Shown here piece by piece: positions 9,833 to 18,382 of a stretch of 64,000 nt of DNA. Source of the DNA: Akkermansiaceae bacterium (GTDB lineage: Bacteria > Verrucomicrobiota > Verrucomicrobiia > Verrucomicrobiales > Akkermansiaceae); NCBI GenBank assembly GCA_019634595.1, contig JAHCBC010000003.1, forward strand, positions 310,001 through 374,000, given 5' to 3'. The first letter of the stretch is position 1. Each line of letters opens with the position of its first letter. The position numbers and the translations under genes are program-made. The notes under the pieces are model-generated. The model did not search any database, was not told the origin of the DNA, and saw nothing but the letters and a program-made list of their open reading frames with translations.

Positions 9833-10479
9833 CACTTTCCCGGAACTTCCGCATCATCCTCGCGGCTCCGTTGCTTTTCCTGGCCTCCTGCGCCAGCGAT
9901 GGCGGCGATGGCGGCGGCGACTCCGCCACCGGTGCCTCCGGCAGGCCCAGCTCCTCCAGTTCCAGTGACACAGGCTTCAAGCCCATGAGAGAGAGGATGA
10001 ACGACATGATGGCCGGGCGCGACGGCGGCTACACCAAGGACGCCGACGGCAACTTCCTCCCCACTTCCAACAAGCGCAGCTCGTTCGAGCAAAACCGTGA
10101 CTCCCCCCATTTCAAAGGGGACTACGCGAAGAAAAACTTCAAGACCAACGACTACTCCAAGAAGTCGTGGTGGGGGGACACCCAATACGAGAGCAAGAAA
10201 TTCGGCGGCGACACGAACGGCAGCCGCTTCCAGACCAGCTCCCGGTTTCAGGACTCCGGTGCCCGTGAGGCGAACACCTCCGCCAAGCTGCCTGGCGCAT
10301 ACCGCACCAATCAATACGGCACCAGCGCCGCCCGCGAAGCCGGTGGCAACCGCCTCGGCAAGCCCTCCGACGCGGAAACCGACATCCGCCGCCGTGTCTA
10401 TACCCCACCCGCCGTCGTGGACTGGCGCGAACAACGCTCCATGAGCATGGGCGAAACCAAAAGTTTCCTGGGTCGCTGA
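9829..10479 (+). CDS. Lipoprotein of unknown function, coupled to the coiled-coil/TPR gene
   Basis: This 216-residue protein has a short signal sequence and a lipobox-like LLFLASC with the candidate lipidated Cys near residue 23, followed by a Gly/Ser/Asp-rich linker. The mature part is polar and low in hydrophobic residues, with repeated Tyr/Lys/Ser patterns (KGDYAKKNFKTNDYSKKSWW). It ends in a conserved-looking segment (VYTPPAVVDWREQRSMSMGE). No known domain is recognised. The 4-bp overlap with the preceding gene suggests a functional pair anchored in the outer membrane or periplasm. Confidence 0.75.
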   Translation: MTLSRNFRIILAAPLLFLASCASDGGDGGGDSATGASGRPSSSSSSDTGFKPMRERMNDMMAGRDGGYTKDADGNFLPTSNKRSSFEQNRDSPHFKGDYAKKNFKTNDYSKKSWWGDTQYESKKFGGDTNGSRFQTSSRFQDSGAREANTSAKLPGAYRTNQYGTSAAREAGGNRLGKPSDAETDIRRRVYTPPAVVDWREQRSMSMGETKSFLGR

Positions 10480-10508
10480 GAAGTAACAAACCGACTGCTC
10501 TCCTTGCT

Positions 10509-10736
10509 TCACCCGTCGATCTTCCGCACCGCATCGTACACATACCAGTCCTCCAGCTTCTTCCGCGCCCATGGGGTTTTCCGCAGAAAGGTGAGGCTGG
10601 ACTTGATGGTGGGATCGAACATGAAACAGCGGATGGGGATGCGGTCAGCGAGCGTTTCCCAACCGTAGCGGTCCACCATCTTGCGCAGCACGGCTTCCAG
10701 CGTGACGCCGTGCAGGGGATCGTTCGGATGTTCCAT
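10509..10736 (-). CDS. VF530-family DNA-binding protein (DUF2132)
   Basis: This 75-residue protein matches the VF530 family from end to end: PNDPLHGVTLEAVLRKMVDRYGW at the N-terminus, then IPIRCFMFDPTIKSSLTFLR and KTPWARKKLEDWYVYD. The family is a small helical fold named after a Vibrio fischeri protein and annotated as DNA-binding; its cellular role is not established. It is transcribed away from ilvA, with which it shares a ~98-bp divergent gap. Confidence 0.92.
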   Translation of the reverse strand: MEHPNDPLHGVTLEAVLRKMVDRYGWETLADRIPIRCFMFDPTIKSSLTFLRKTPWARKKLEDWYVYDAVRKIDG

Positions 10737-10834
10737 GGCGGCAGCATTCCGGAATCACGCGGCATGGCAATCCGTGAATTTCGCGCCGCGCCACGCTTGC
10801 CGGGTCCGGTGGGCCGGACAAGACTCCGCGCATC

Positions 10835-12379
10835 ATGGAACGCGAGGATCTCCCGCTCGACCGACAACTCCGCCAGGAAACGCTCTTTGCCAGGGAGCGT
10901 GTCTATCGTTTCGGCCAGCCGACCCCTCTCGAGCGCATCATCATTCCCGACGGACCCGAGGTGTGGGTGAAGCGGGAGGACCTGTGCGCGGTGAAGTCCT
11001 ACAAGTGGCGCGGCGCGTGCAACCGCATGGCGGTGCTGACGCCGAAGGAAGCCGCGAAGGGAGTGGTCACCGCCTCCGCGGGCAACCACGCGCAGGGCAT
11101 CGCGCTGGCGGCGAAGGCGCTGGGCATCCGTGCGCGGATCTACATGCCGCGCTCCACCCCGCGGGTGAAACAGTCCGCCGTCCTCCACCACGGCGGGGAG
11201 TTCGTGGAGATTCACCTTTCCGGGGACTCCTATGACGAAGCGGTGCAGGCCGCACGCGCCGATGAGGCGGAGAGCGGAGCCGTCTATGTCCACGCCTACG
11301 ATGATGTGAAAGTGATGGCCGGGCAAGGCACGCTCGCGGATGAAGTGGTCCTTTCCGGCCACGGCCCTTTCGACGCCGCCTACCTCCAGATCGGTGGTGG
11401 CGGGATGGCGGCCGGGGTTTCCACCTGGCTGAAGACCTACTGGCCGGGCATCGGGATCATCGGTGTCGAGGGCGTCGGCCAGGCGTCGATGAAAGCCGCG
11501 CTGGAAGCGGGGAAGCCCGTCGCGCTGGAAAACGTGGATCTGTTCTGCGACGGAACCGCCGTGCGCAAGGCGGGCGAGTTCCCGTTCCAGATCCTGCGCG
11601 AAACGCTGGACCGGATCGAGACCGTCACCAACACGGAGGTCAGCCACGCCATCCGCACGCTGTGGGAAACGCTGCGCTGCGTCTCCGAGCCGTCCGGCGC
11701 GCTGGGTCTGGCTGCCGTCATCAAGAACCGCGAAGCGCTCAAGGGAAAGAAAGTGCTCATCGTTGTCTCCGGCTCGAACGTGGATTTCCTCCAGCTTGGC
11801 CTCATCGCCCAGTCACAGGGTGCCTCCAACCAGATCAGCCGGACACTGCGGGTGAGAATCCCGGAACGCCCGGGGACCATGCTGGAGCTGCTGGACACCT
11901 GCTTCGACGGGGTGAACATCACCGATTTCCAATACGGGAAGACCGACGAAGCGGAGGCGTGGCCCGCCTTCACCATCGCCGCGGACGATGCGGCCGTCCT
12001 GGAAGGGGTCCCGGCGAAACTCGACGCCGCCGGGTTTGCCTGGCAGGACCTCACCGGGGCCATCGACATCGACTTCCGCGCCATCCCGCTGCGCAGCGAC
12101 CTGCTGAGGAACCCCGCGTTCCTGCGGCTGGACTTCTACGAACGGAAGGGAGCGCTCCATGACTTCCTCGGCCAGCGCATCCAGGGCAACGCGAACCTCT
12201 GCTATTTCAACTACCGCCAGTCCGGTGAACGCATCGGCCGCGCGCTCATCGGCCTCGACTTCCCCTCCCCCTACGAGCGGGACGCGCTGCTGATGACCAT
12301 CCCGAGCCATGGAGATGGTTACCGCCTGTGCGAGCCGGTGGATGAGGAAACGCGGCGGCGGCTGGTGGGAGGACTGTGA
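10835..12379 (+). CDS. ilvA: Threonine ammonia-lyase (threonine deaminase), biosynthetic form
   Basis: This PLP enzyme converts threonine to 2-oxobutanoate and ammonia, the first committed step of isoleucine synthesis. The 514-residue length and two C-terminal regulatory ACT-like domains mark the allosteric biosynthetic type. The PLP lysine is in VKSYKWRGACNRM (about residue 55). The substrate loop is TASAGNHAQG (about 86-95) and the phosphate-binding glycine loop is QIGGGGMAAG (about 187-196). The regulatory part starts near RTLRVRIPERPGTMLELL (about 335) and has a second repeat near FLRLDFYERKGALHDFLG (about 428). The ATG at 10835 fits the family. No other ilv or leu genes are adjacent. Confidence 0.96.
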   Translation: MEREDLPLDRQLRQETLFARERVYRFGQPTPLERIIIPDGPEVWVKREDLCAVKSYKWRGACNRMAVLTPKEAAKGVVTASAGNHAQGIALAAKALGIRARIYMPRSTPRVKQSAVLHHGGEFVEIHLSGDSYDEAVQAARADEAESGAVYVHAYDDVKVMAGQGTLADEVVLSGHGPFDAAYLQIGGGGMAAGVSTWLKTYWPGIGIIGVEGVGQASMKAALEAGKPVALENVDLFCDGTAVRKAGEFPFQILRETLDRIETVTNTEVSHAIRTLWETLRCVSEPSGALGLAAVIKNREALKGKKVLIVVSGSNVDFLQLGLIAQSQGASNQISRTLRVRIPERPGTMLELLDTCFDGVNITDFQYGKTDEAEAWPAFTIAADDAAVLEGVPAKLDAAGFAWQDLTGAIDIDFRAIPLRSDLLRNPAFLRLDFYERKGALHDFLGQRIQGNANLCYFNYRQSGERIGRALIGLDFPSPYERDALLMTIPSHGDGYRLCEPVDEETRRRLVGGL

Positions 12380-12418
12380 CGGGACGGCATCACGGGATGG
12401 CCGTCGATTTTTTCCGCT

Positions 12419-12988
12419 TCAGAACTCCAGCCCCTCGAAAACCTCCTCCAACTTCAGTTCCGTCCCGATTTCCGGCAGCGGGACTGATTTCTCCAATCCG
12501 AAATACTCTTCCTTGGTGAACCCTCCGTCGGGCCTGCGTCGGTGCACAATGAGCAGGGGTTCGTCCGGTTCGACGAAAATCAGCACCTTGAGCGTGGCTA
12601 TCATCAAGTAAGCCTCTTTCTTCTCCAACAGATCCGCCCGGCGCGTCGAATCGCTCAAAACTTCAATAACCACGACCGGGCGCTCCTGGAAACTGTCGTT
12701 TCCGGAGTTCAAGTCGCACACCACTTGAGCATCGGGGTAGTAAAAGCGCGTCTGCGAAGAAAGCTCCACCCTGACTTTGGTGTCGCTATTGAATGCCCGA
12801 CAGGGTTTTCCCCGAAGCCCTGCGAACAAGATGCCCAGTGCGTTGGATGAAATCAGATTGTGCCGGTTGGTCGCACCAGCCATCGCATGAACTTCCCCCC
12901 CGAGGTATTCGTGTTTCACCTCGGAGCGCAGTTCCCCGTCCAGGTAATCCTCCACGCTCAGCAGGGCATGTTTCGGCCCAGCCGTCAT
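12419..12988 (-). CDS. Uma2-family (DUF820) putative restriction-fold nuclease
   Basis: This 189-residue protein is typical of Uma2/DUF820: an N-terminal SVEDYLDGELRSEVKHEYLGGEV, a central AMAGATNRHNLISSNALGIL, then YYPDAQVVCD and RPVVVIEVLSDSTRRADLLEKK. The D...ExL spacing (PDAQV...VVIEVLS) and following K residues give the PD-(D/E)xK core of the family. Such genes are multi-copy in Cyanobacteria, Planctomycetes and Verrucomicrobia, and their biological role is not established. It converges on ilvA and diverges from nuoG. No partner gene is adjacent. Confidence 0.9.
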   Translation of the reverse strand: MTAGPKHALLSVEDYLDGELRSEVKHEYLGGEVHAMAGATNRHNLISSNALGILFAGLRGKPCRAFNSDTKVRVELSSQTRFYYPDAQVVCDLNSGNDSFQERPVVVIEVLSDSTRRADLLEKKEAYLMIATLKVLIFVEPDEPLLIVHRRRPDGGFTKEEYFGLEKSVPLPEIGTELKLEEVFEGLEF

Positions 12989-13187
12989 AGGAGCATCCTA
13001 GCCCCCGGAGAGGAATTGGCAAGAACGCCAACTCCTTGGCGGCCATGGGCAACTTTTTTGCCCGCGTATTGCCCGCTTGTGAAAAATTTCACAAAGCACG
13101 CTTGCCCGTTCATGGGCGGATTGACATATTCGCGCGCGAACCCGCCGGAAATGATCATCCGGCGGGATTCAGTGCCTTTCACCAGCC
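12989..13187 (+). promoter_or_regulatory. Divergent control region between the Uma2 gene and nuoG
   Basis: This 199-bp gap is unusually rich in dyads. TTGGC-N6-GCCAA is at 13016-13031, GGGCAA/TTGCCC hairpin arms are at 13047-13063, and a CRP-like dyad at 13077-13094 is listed separately. A TTGACA hexamer at 13121-13126 could be a -35 box, but I find no good -10 at 16-18 bp. A 9-bp stem hairpin (CCCGCCGGA / TCCGGCGGG, 13141-13166) ends 21 bp before the nuoG ATG and would sit in the mRNA leader. Confidence 0.5.
13077..13094. promoter_or_regulatory. CRP/FNR-family-like operator upstream of nuoG
   Basis: TTGTGAAAAATTTCACAA is a perfect inverted repeat of 8-bp arms around AA and contains TGTGA-N6-TCACA, the exact half-site spacing known for CRP-family regulators. 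It is centred about 38 bp upstream of the TTGACA hexamer. Regulator identity and function are inferred. Confidence 0.5.
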
Positions 13188-14945
13188 ATGAGCGACACAC
13201 CTTCGGCGACCGCGGAAATCAAGCTTCCAAAAGACCTAGCCGCCGAAAAGGGCATGGTGAATGTCCAGATCAACGGCACATGGCACCAGTTTCCCCGTGG
13301 CACCAGGATGATCGAGGCCTGCCGCCAGGTGGGCGCGTTGGTGCCGCACTACTGCTACCACCCGAAGCTTTCCGTCCCCGGCAACTGCCGTATGTGCCTG
13401 GTACAGATGGGAATGCCACCCCGCCCCGCTCCCGGTGAGGAGCCGAAGCGCGACGAAAACGGCTACGAAAACATCGGCTGGATGCCCCGCCCGGCCATCG
13501 CCTGCGCGAACACCGTCGGCGAGAACATGGGCATCCGCACCCAGGGAGAGCTGGTCGAGAAGTGCCGCGAGGGCGTGATGGAGTTCCTCCTGATCAACCA
13601 CCCGCTGGACTGCCCGATCTGCGACCAAGCCGGCGAGTGCCGCCTGCAGGAACACTCCGTGGACCACGGTCGCGGCGTTTCCCGCTTCGTGGACATGAAG
13701 GTGAAGAAGCCGAAGAATGTCGATATCGGCCCGCGCATCCGCCTGGACGACGAACGCTGCATCATGTGCAGCCGTTGCATCCGCTTCATGGATGAGGTGG
13801 CCGGTGACCCGGTGCTGGGCTTCACCCAGCGCGGCACCCACACCACCCTGACCGTCCACCCGGGACGCCTGCTGGACTCCAACTACTCCCTCAATACGGC
13901 GGATATCTGCCCGGTCGGAGCACTGACTTCCAATGACTTCCGCTTCCAGATGCGGGTCTGGTTCCTCAAGGAAACGCCGACCATCGACGTGAACTGCGGC
14001 ACCGGCACCAACATCACCGTCTGGACCCGCGGCAACACCATCCACCGCATCACTCCGCGCCAGAACGACGGCGTGAACAGCAACTGGATGCCGGATTCCC
14101 ACCGCCTCAACTTCCACTACATCAACAGCGACGCCCGTCTGACCGAGCCGCTGGTGAAGCAAGGCCCCGTCCACGAAGTGGTCCCATGGGCGGACGCCCA
14201 CGCCACCGCCGCCACCGTTCTGAAGACGCTCTCCCCCGACGAAGTGGCTGTCATCGCCTCCGGCCGGATGACGAACGAGGAGCTGTTTCTCGTCAAAAAG
14301 CTCACGGAAACCATCGGCACCAGCCACCTTTCCCTCGTCCCGCGCACGGGCGATGCGGACACCCTGCTGGTCGCCGCCGACCGCAACCCGAACACGACCG
14401 GCGCGAAGCTGGTGCTGGGTCTGGAAGATCCCTACGCCGACCTTTCCGCCATCCGCGAGGGCGTCCTCCGCGGGGCCATCAAGGCGCTCCTCGTCTTCGG
14501 TGAGGATCTCATCGCCGACGCCGATTTCACCCACGACGACCTTTCGGAACTGAAGCTGCTGGTGCAGTCCCACATCCTGGCGAACCCCACGGCGGAAAAC
14601 GCGCACATCGTCCTGCCGTCCGCGGCCTTCACGGAAAAGCGCGGCTCGATGGTGAACCTGAGCGGCCGCCTGCAACGCCTCAACCGGGCCAACGAACTGC
14701 CGGGACAGGCCCACGACGATTGGGAAATCCTCCGCGACCTCACCGCCGCCATCACCGGTGAAAAGAGCCCGTTGTTCCTCATTGAGGATCTCTTCAAGCA
14801 GGTCGCCGCGGCGGTCCCCGCCTTCGACGGACTCACCCTCTCGAAAATCGGCCACCAAGGCACGCAGGTGCTGGAGACCGGCTACGAAATCCCCCTCCTC
14901 AAGAACGAGGGCGCCCGCAAGGCCGCTGGCATCATCAACGGCTAA
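13188..14945 (+). CDS. nuoG: NADH-quinone oxidoreductase subunit G
   Basis: This iron-sulfur subunit of respiratory complex I carries electrons from the NADH module to the quinone module. In the 585-residue protein the N-terminal [2Fe-2S] ferredoxin domain has cysteines in HYCYHPKLSVPGNCRMCLVQ (about residues 51-70). The His/Cys motif of the next cluster is in LDCPICDQAGECRLQEHSVDH, and the CIMCSRCIRF...ADICPVGALT set gives a [4Fe-4S] site. A molybdopterin-oxidoreductase-like domain follows and is shorter than in E. coli NuoG, as in many bacteria. It is the first gene of a nuoGHIJKLMN run; nuoA-F are not upstream, so complex I genes are split in this genome. Confidence 0.96.
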   Translation: MSDTPSATAEIKLPKDLAAEKGMVNVQINGTWHQFPRGTRMIEACRQVGALVPHYCYHPKLSVPGNCRMCLVQMGMPPRPAPGEEPKRDENGYENIGWMPRPAIACANTVGENMGIRTQGELVEKCREGVMEFLLINHPLDCPICDQAGECRLQEHSVDHGRGVSRFVDMKVKKPKNVDIGPRIRLDDERCIMCSRCIRFMDEVAGDPVLGFTQRGTHTTLTVHPGRLLDSNYSLNTADICPVGALTSNDFRFQMRVWFLKETPTIDVNCGTGTNITVWTRGNTIHRITPRQNDGVNSNWMPDSHRLNFHYINSDARLTEPLVKQGPVHEVVPWADAHATAATVLKTLSPDEVAVIASGRMTNEELFLVKKLTETIGTSHLSLVPRTGDADTLLVAADRNPNTTGAKLVLGLEDPYADLSAIREGVLRGAIKALLVFGEDLIADADFTHDDLSELKLLVQSHILANPTAENAHIVLPSAAFTEKRGSMVNLSGRLQRLNRANELPGQAHDDWEILRDLTAAITGEKSPLFLIEDLFKQVAAAVPAFDGLTLSKIGHQGTQVLETGYEIPLLKNEGARKAAGIING

Positions 14946-14966
14946 CCGGTCAACCTTTCCGCTACC

Positions 14967-16217
14967 ATGGACATCGTCCCGATCCTCATCATCCTGGTCA
15001 AAATCGTCGCGCTGACCTTCATGGTCGTGCTGCCGCTGGTGCCGGTATCCGTTTATTTCGAGCGCCGCTTCTCCGCCATCATCCAGGACCGCGTGGGTCC
15101 CAACCGGGTGGGCATCCCGCTGACGCTCTTCGGCGCGAAGAAGGACTTCCACCTCTTCGGTCTGGTCCAGCCCATCGCGGACGGCCTGAAGCTGTTCCTG
15201 AAGGAAGACTTTACCCCGGACCACGTCCGGAAAGCCTTTTACTGGCTGGCCCCGGCGCTGACCGTCATCCCGGCGCTGATCACCGTATGCGTCGTTCCTT
15301 TCGGCTCACCGCTGGTCATCAACGGCGAGGAATACAAGCTGGTCATCGCGGACATCGACGTCGGCCCGCTGTTCGTCTTCGCCATCGCCTCCCTCAGTGT
15401 CTATGGCATCACCCTGGCGGGCTGGGCCTCGAACTCGAAGTTCCCGTTCATCGGCGGCGTGCGCTCCACGGCGCAGATGATTTCCTATGAAATCTGCCTC
15501 GGCCTCTCGATCATCCCGGTGCTGCTCTACTTCGGCGATCTGAACCTTTCCAAGATCGTCCAGCACCAGGCGGACCACGGCTGGCTGCTCCTGCCCGTCT
15601 GGGACAAGGACGGCTTCGGCCTCACCACGGAAAAGGTGCTGTTCTGGTTCCCCGCCGCGATCGCCTTCCTCATCTTCACCATCTCCATCTTCGCGGAGAC
15701 CAACCGCATGCCCTTCGACCTGCCGGAGTGCGAGACGGAACTCGTCGGCGGCTACCACACCGAGTATTCCTCCATGAAGTTCGCCATGTTCTTCATGGGT
15801 GAATACGCGGCCATGGTCATCGGCTCCGCCATGATCGTCACCCTGTTCCTCGGCGGCTGGTCGATGGGCTTCACGCTCGATGCGCACATCGCGGACTGGA
15901 ACATCGCCGGTTTCGGGCTGGCGGGACTGATCCATCTGGGTGTGTTCATGACGAAGCTGATCGTTTTCATCCTCTTCTTCATCCTCGTCCGCTGGACGGT
16001 GCCCCGGTTCCGCTACGACCAGCTCATGAAGCTGGGCTGGGTGATCTTCTTCGAAGCCGCCCTCATCAACGTCTTCCTCGCCGCGCTGATCCTCGCCGCC
16101 CCACAGCTCAAGGGCACGATCATCGCCGTCGGCGCCGTTCTCCTCATCGTCCTCACGCTGGCCGTCATCTGGGTGGCCAAGGTGTCCGAGGAAAAACCCA
16201 AGCTGCTCCGGGCCTAA
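14967..16217 (+). CDS. nuoH: NADH-quinone oxidoreductase subunit H
   Basis: This membrane subunit of complex I forms much of the quinone-binding chamber and the entry to the proton channels. The 416-residue protein has about nine hydrophobic helices. Conserved pieces include RFSAIIQDRVGPNRVG (about 31-46), GLVQPIADGLKLFLKED (about 63-79), GWASNSKFPFIGGVRSTAQM (about 152-171) and ETNRMPFDLPECETELVGGY (about 243-262), the conserved acidic loop at the quinone site. The C-terminus WTVPRFRYDQLMKLGW is typical. It lies 21 bp after nuoG. Confidence 0.97.
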   Translation: MDIVPILIILVKIVALTFMVVLPLVPVSVYFERRFSAIIQDRVGPNRVGIPLTLFGAKKDFHLFGLVQPIADGLKLFLKEDFTPDHVRKAFYWLAPALTVIPALITVCVVPFGSPLVINGEEYKLVIADIDVGPLFVFAIASLSVYGITLAGWASNSKFPFIGGVRSTAQMISYEICLGLSIIPVLLYFGDLNLSKIVQHQADHGWLLLPVWDKDGFGLTTEKVLFWFPAAIAFLIFTISIFAETNRMPFDLPECETELVGGYHTEYSSMKFAMFFMGEYAAMVIGSAMIVTLFLGGWSMGFTLDAHIADWNIAGFGLAGLIHLGVFMTKLIVFILFFILVRWTVPRFRYDQLMKLGWVIFFEAALINVFLAALILAAPQLKGTIIAVGAVLLIVLTLAVIWVAKVSEEKPKLLRA

Positions 16218-16229
16218 CCCTTTTCCTCC

Positions 16230-16796
16230 ATGGCAATCGTCAAACTCCAGCGCCCCAAACTCGGCCTCGGCGAGAAGATCTACTTCGGCGCCCTCATCAA
16301 GGGTTTCATGCTCACGATGCGCCACGCGATCACCTCGCTGCGCGGAAAGTCGATGGGCGCGAAAAGCCTCAACTCCTCCGGCCTGGGCGTGACCATGCAG
16401 TTCCCCGAGCAACGGTGGGACGACCACATGCCCAACCACTACCGCGGCGCGCCAACCCTCGTCACCGACGAGCAGGGCCGCGAGCGTTGTGTTTCCTGCC
16501 AGCTCTGCGAATTCATCTGCCCGCCGAAGGCGATCAAGATCACCCCGTCCGAGATCCCGTCAGAGGATCAGTGGGCGAAGGTCGAGAAGCGCCCCCTGGA
16601 GTTCGACATCGACATGATCCGCTGCATCTACTGCGGCATGTGTGAGGAAGTCTGCCCGGAGCAGGCCATCTTCCTCCGCAAGGACTACCTCATCACCGGC
16701 CTGACCCGGAAGGAAATGGTCCACGACAAGAAGAAACTCTACCAGATCGGCGGCGTCCGTGAAGGCCTCGTCAACAAGTGGAACGAATTGAAATGA
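16230..16796 (+). CDS. nuoI: NADH-quinone oxidoreductase subunit I
   Basis: This ferredoxin-like subunit has two [4Fe-4S] clusters (N6a/N6b) that pass electrons toward the quinone site. Both CxxCxxCxxxCP motifs are intact: CVSCQLCEFICPPKAIKI and CIYCGMCEEVCPEQAIFL. The 188-residue length is usual. The stop overlaps the start of a 58-residue membrane protein gene (ATGA at 16793-16796), indicating coupled translation. Confidence 0.97.
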   Translation: MAIVKLQRPKLGLGEKIYFGALIKGFMLTMRHAITSLRGKSMGAKSLNSSGLGVTMQFPEQRWDDHMPNHYRGAPTLVTDEQGRERCVSCQLCEFICPPKAIKITPSEIPSEDQWAKVEKRPLEFDIDMIRCIYCGMCEEVCPEQAIFLRKDYLITGLTRKEMVHDKKKLYQIGGVREGLVNKWNELK

Positions 16797-16969
16797 AATC
16801 GATCTCGGCCTCCATCGTCGTTCTTGCCGGGATGTTCGGCGTCATCGCCTCTGCTCCGCTCGCCAGCAGCGCACATCCTTCCCTGGCCATGATCGCCGTG
16901 GCTGCGGGCATGATCACGCTGTCCCTCGGCCTCATCGGCTGGTGGGCCAGCCTCAAATACGACCGCTGA
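16793..16969 (+). CDS. Small two-helix membrane protein inside the nuo operon
   Basis: This 58-residue protein starts at the ATG overlapping the nuoI stop (MKSISASIVVLAGMFG). It consists almost entirely of two hydrophobic segments (about residues 5-24 and 30-51) and a short basic tail (SLKYDR). It resembles no nuo subunit that I recognise. The tight position, between nuoI (4-bp overlap) and nuoJ (16 bp away), suggests a complex I accessory or assembly role, but that is inference from context only. Confidence 0.7.
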   Translation: MKSISASIVVLAGMFGVIASAPLASSAHPSLAMIAVAAGMITLSLGLIGWWASLKYDR

Positions 16970-16985
16970 AACCCTTTCCACTCCA

Positions 16986-17549
16986 ATGCCCTCTTACCTC
17001 TTCTGGCTTTTTACAACGATCATGCTGATCGGTGGCACGGCGGTCGTCGCCTTCCGCAATCCGGTCTCCAGCGCGCTGTCCGTCGTGACCTGCTTCGTGG
17101 GGCTGGCCGGGCTGTTCATCGGCCTGAGCGCGTTCTTCGTCGGGGTCATCCAGATCCTCGTCTATACCGGAGCGGTCATGGTGCTGTTCTTGTTCATCAT
17201 CATGCTCCTCGACCTGAAGAACGAGGAACACCGGGCCAACCGCATCGCCCCCATCGCGGCGGGCATCGCCCTTTCACTGGCCTTCGTGGTCCAGCTTCTC
17301 GGCGTCCTTTCGAAGACGGTGGACAAGGCAGCTCCCGCACTGGACAAGACCGCCCTCGCCAACTCCGCGGGCAATTTCCAGGCAGGTTCCAAGATCGCCA
17401 CCACACTGGGTGAAGGAAAACTGCCCGACGTCCACCTGATCGGCCACACGCTGTTCACCGAATACAACTTCGCCCTCCAGATCCTCGGCGTGCTTCTCCT
17501 CGTCGCCACCGTCGGCGTCGTCTCCCTTTCCAAACGCCAGGCTGAATAG
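16986..17549 (+). CDS. nuoJ: NADH-quinone oxidoreductase subunit J
   Basis: This small membrane subunit of complex I takes part in linking quinone chemistry to proton pumping. The 187-residue protein has five hydrophobic segments. The family-typical parts are FRNPVSSALSVVTCFVGLAG (about 21-40), the helix QILVYTGAVMVLFLFIIMLL (about 57-76), which includes the pi-bulge region, and the C-terminal LFTEYNFALQILGVLLLVATVG. It follows the small membrane gene by 16 bp and precedes nuoK by 34 bp; that gap contains a short 7-bp-period repeat. Confidence 0.96.
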   Translation: MPSYLFWLFTTIMLIGGTAVVAFRNPVSSALSVVTCFVGLAGLFIGLSAFFVGVIQILVYTGAVMVLFLFIIMLLDLKNEEHRANRIAPIAAGIALSLAFVVQLLGVLSKTVDKAAPALDKTALANSAGNFQAGSKIATTLGEGKLPDVHLIGHTLFTEYNFALQILGVLLLVATVGVVSLSKRQAE

Positions 17550-17561
17550 TCCTTCCACTTG

Positions 17562-17582
17562 TTGACCGCTGACCCCTGAACC
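17562..17582. repeat. Short 7-bp-period repeat in the nuoJ-nuoK gap
   Basis: Three degenerate heptamers TTGACCG, CTGACCC and CTGAACC lie directly before the nuoK ATG at 17584. They also occupy the space where its ribosome-binding site should be. With only three degenerate units it would be weak alone; it is listed because similar heptamers fill other gaps of this operon. Confidence 0.5.
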
Positions 17583-17583
17583 G

Positions 17584-17901
17584 ATGGCTACTCTCAACGA
17601 CTACCTCCTCGCCTCCGGCCTGCTGTTCGCCATCGGCCTCGCCGGAGTGGTGATGCGCCGGAACATCATCATCGTCTTCATGTGCCTGGAGCTGATGCTC
17701 AGCGCCGCGAACCTGAGCCTGGTCGCCTTCTCCCGATTCAACACCGTGAACGGCCTGCCGGACTACAACGGCCAGATGCTGGTCTTCTTCGTCATCACCG
17801 TCGCCGCCGCGGAGGTCGCCGTCGGCCTGGCCATCATCGTGGCCCTCTACCGCTCCCGCCAGACCATCCACACCGACGAGCTGACCTCGCTGAAGGGGTG
17901 A
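17584..17901 (+). CDS. nuoK: NADH-quinone oxidoreductase subunit K
   Basis: This three-helix membrane subunit of complex I forms part of the E-channel with NuoJ. The 105-residue protein contains the helix-2 acidic residue in [20 protein letters not shown] (about 38-57) and the helix-3 acid in [20 protein letters not shown], both needed for proton transfer in the family. It ends [12 protein letters not shown], normal for NuoK. In most operons nuoL would follow directly; here a repeat-bounded GxxExxY gene intervenes. Confidence 0.96.
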   Translation: MATLNDYLLASGLLFAIGLAGVVMRRNIIIVFMCLELMLSAANLSLVAFSRFNTVNGLPDYNGQMLVFFVITVAAAEVAVGLAIIVALYRSRQTIHTDELTSLKG

Positions 17902-17903
17902 GA

Positions 17904-17933
17904 AAACCACGGATTTCACGGATTATACGGATT
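17904..17933. repeat. Left inverted repeat of the GxxExxY unit
   Basis: The 30-bp arm reads as ACCACGGATT, TCACGGATT, ATACGGATT in succession, a 9-bp period. It begins three bases after the nuoK stop. Confidence 0.85.
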
Positions 17934-17935
17934 TA

Positions 17936-18382
17936 ATGAAGAGCAGAGCTGACAGCCACCCGCACATGGAACTCACCGAGCAGATCATCGGTGCGGCCAT
18001 GAAGGTGCATCGTGCTCTTGGCCCAGGCTTGGATGAGAAGATCTATGAGAACGCTCTCTGCCTGGAGTTCGCAGCCCAGTCACTCGATTTCACCCAGCAA
18101 CAGGCGTTCCCGGTGTTCTACCGGAAGCGCATTGTGGGCAACCTCATCACCGATCTGATCGTCTGCGACAAGGTGATCATCGAAGCAAAAGTCGCTTCCA
18201 GCATCAGCGACATCCACATCGCCCAGACATTAAGTTATCTCAGCATCACAGGACTCCAAGTTGGCCTGATTCTGAATTTCCGGACCATCTCTCTCACCTT
18301 TAAACGGATCGCCAATATTTACCTCCAGGAGAACTCCGAAATTCACACTGATCCACGAACACAGAATCTGAATAATCCGTAA
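17936..18382 (+). CDS. GxxExxY protein (PD-(D/E)xK-like putative nuclease)
   Basis: This 148-residue protein contains the family signature GLDEKIY (about residues 31-37), within ALGPGLDEKIYENALCLEF, followed by the restriction-nuclease-like core LITDLIVCDKVIIEAKVASSI (D...ExK: D in TDLIV, EAK). ILNFRTISLTFKRIAN closes it, the usual C-terminal block of the family. The role of GxxExxY proteins is not established. They are often multi-copy in Verrucomicrobia, Planctomycetes and Bacteroidetes. The last codons are encoded by the right repeat arm. The DNA looks less GC-rich than the nuo genes around it. Start ATG at 17936; a second Met (MELTEQIIGAAM) at residue 11 is an alternative. Confidence 0.9.
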   Translation: MKSRADSHPHMELTEQIIGAAMKVHRALGPGLDEKIYENALCLEFAAQSLDFTQQQAFPVFYRKRIVGNLITDLIVCDKVIIEAKVASSISDIHIAQTLSYLSITGLQVGLILNFRTISLTFKRIANIYLQENSEIHTDPRTQNLNNP

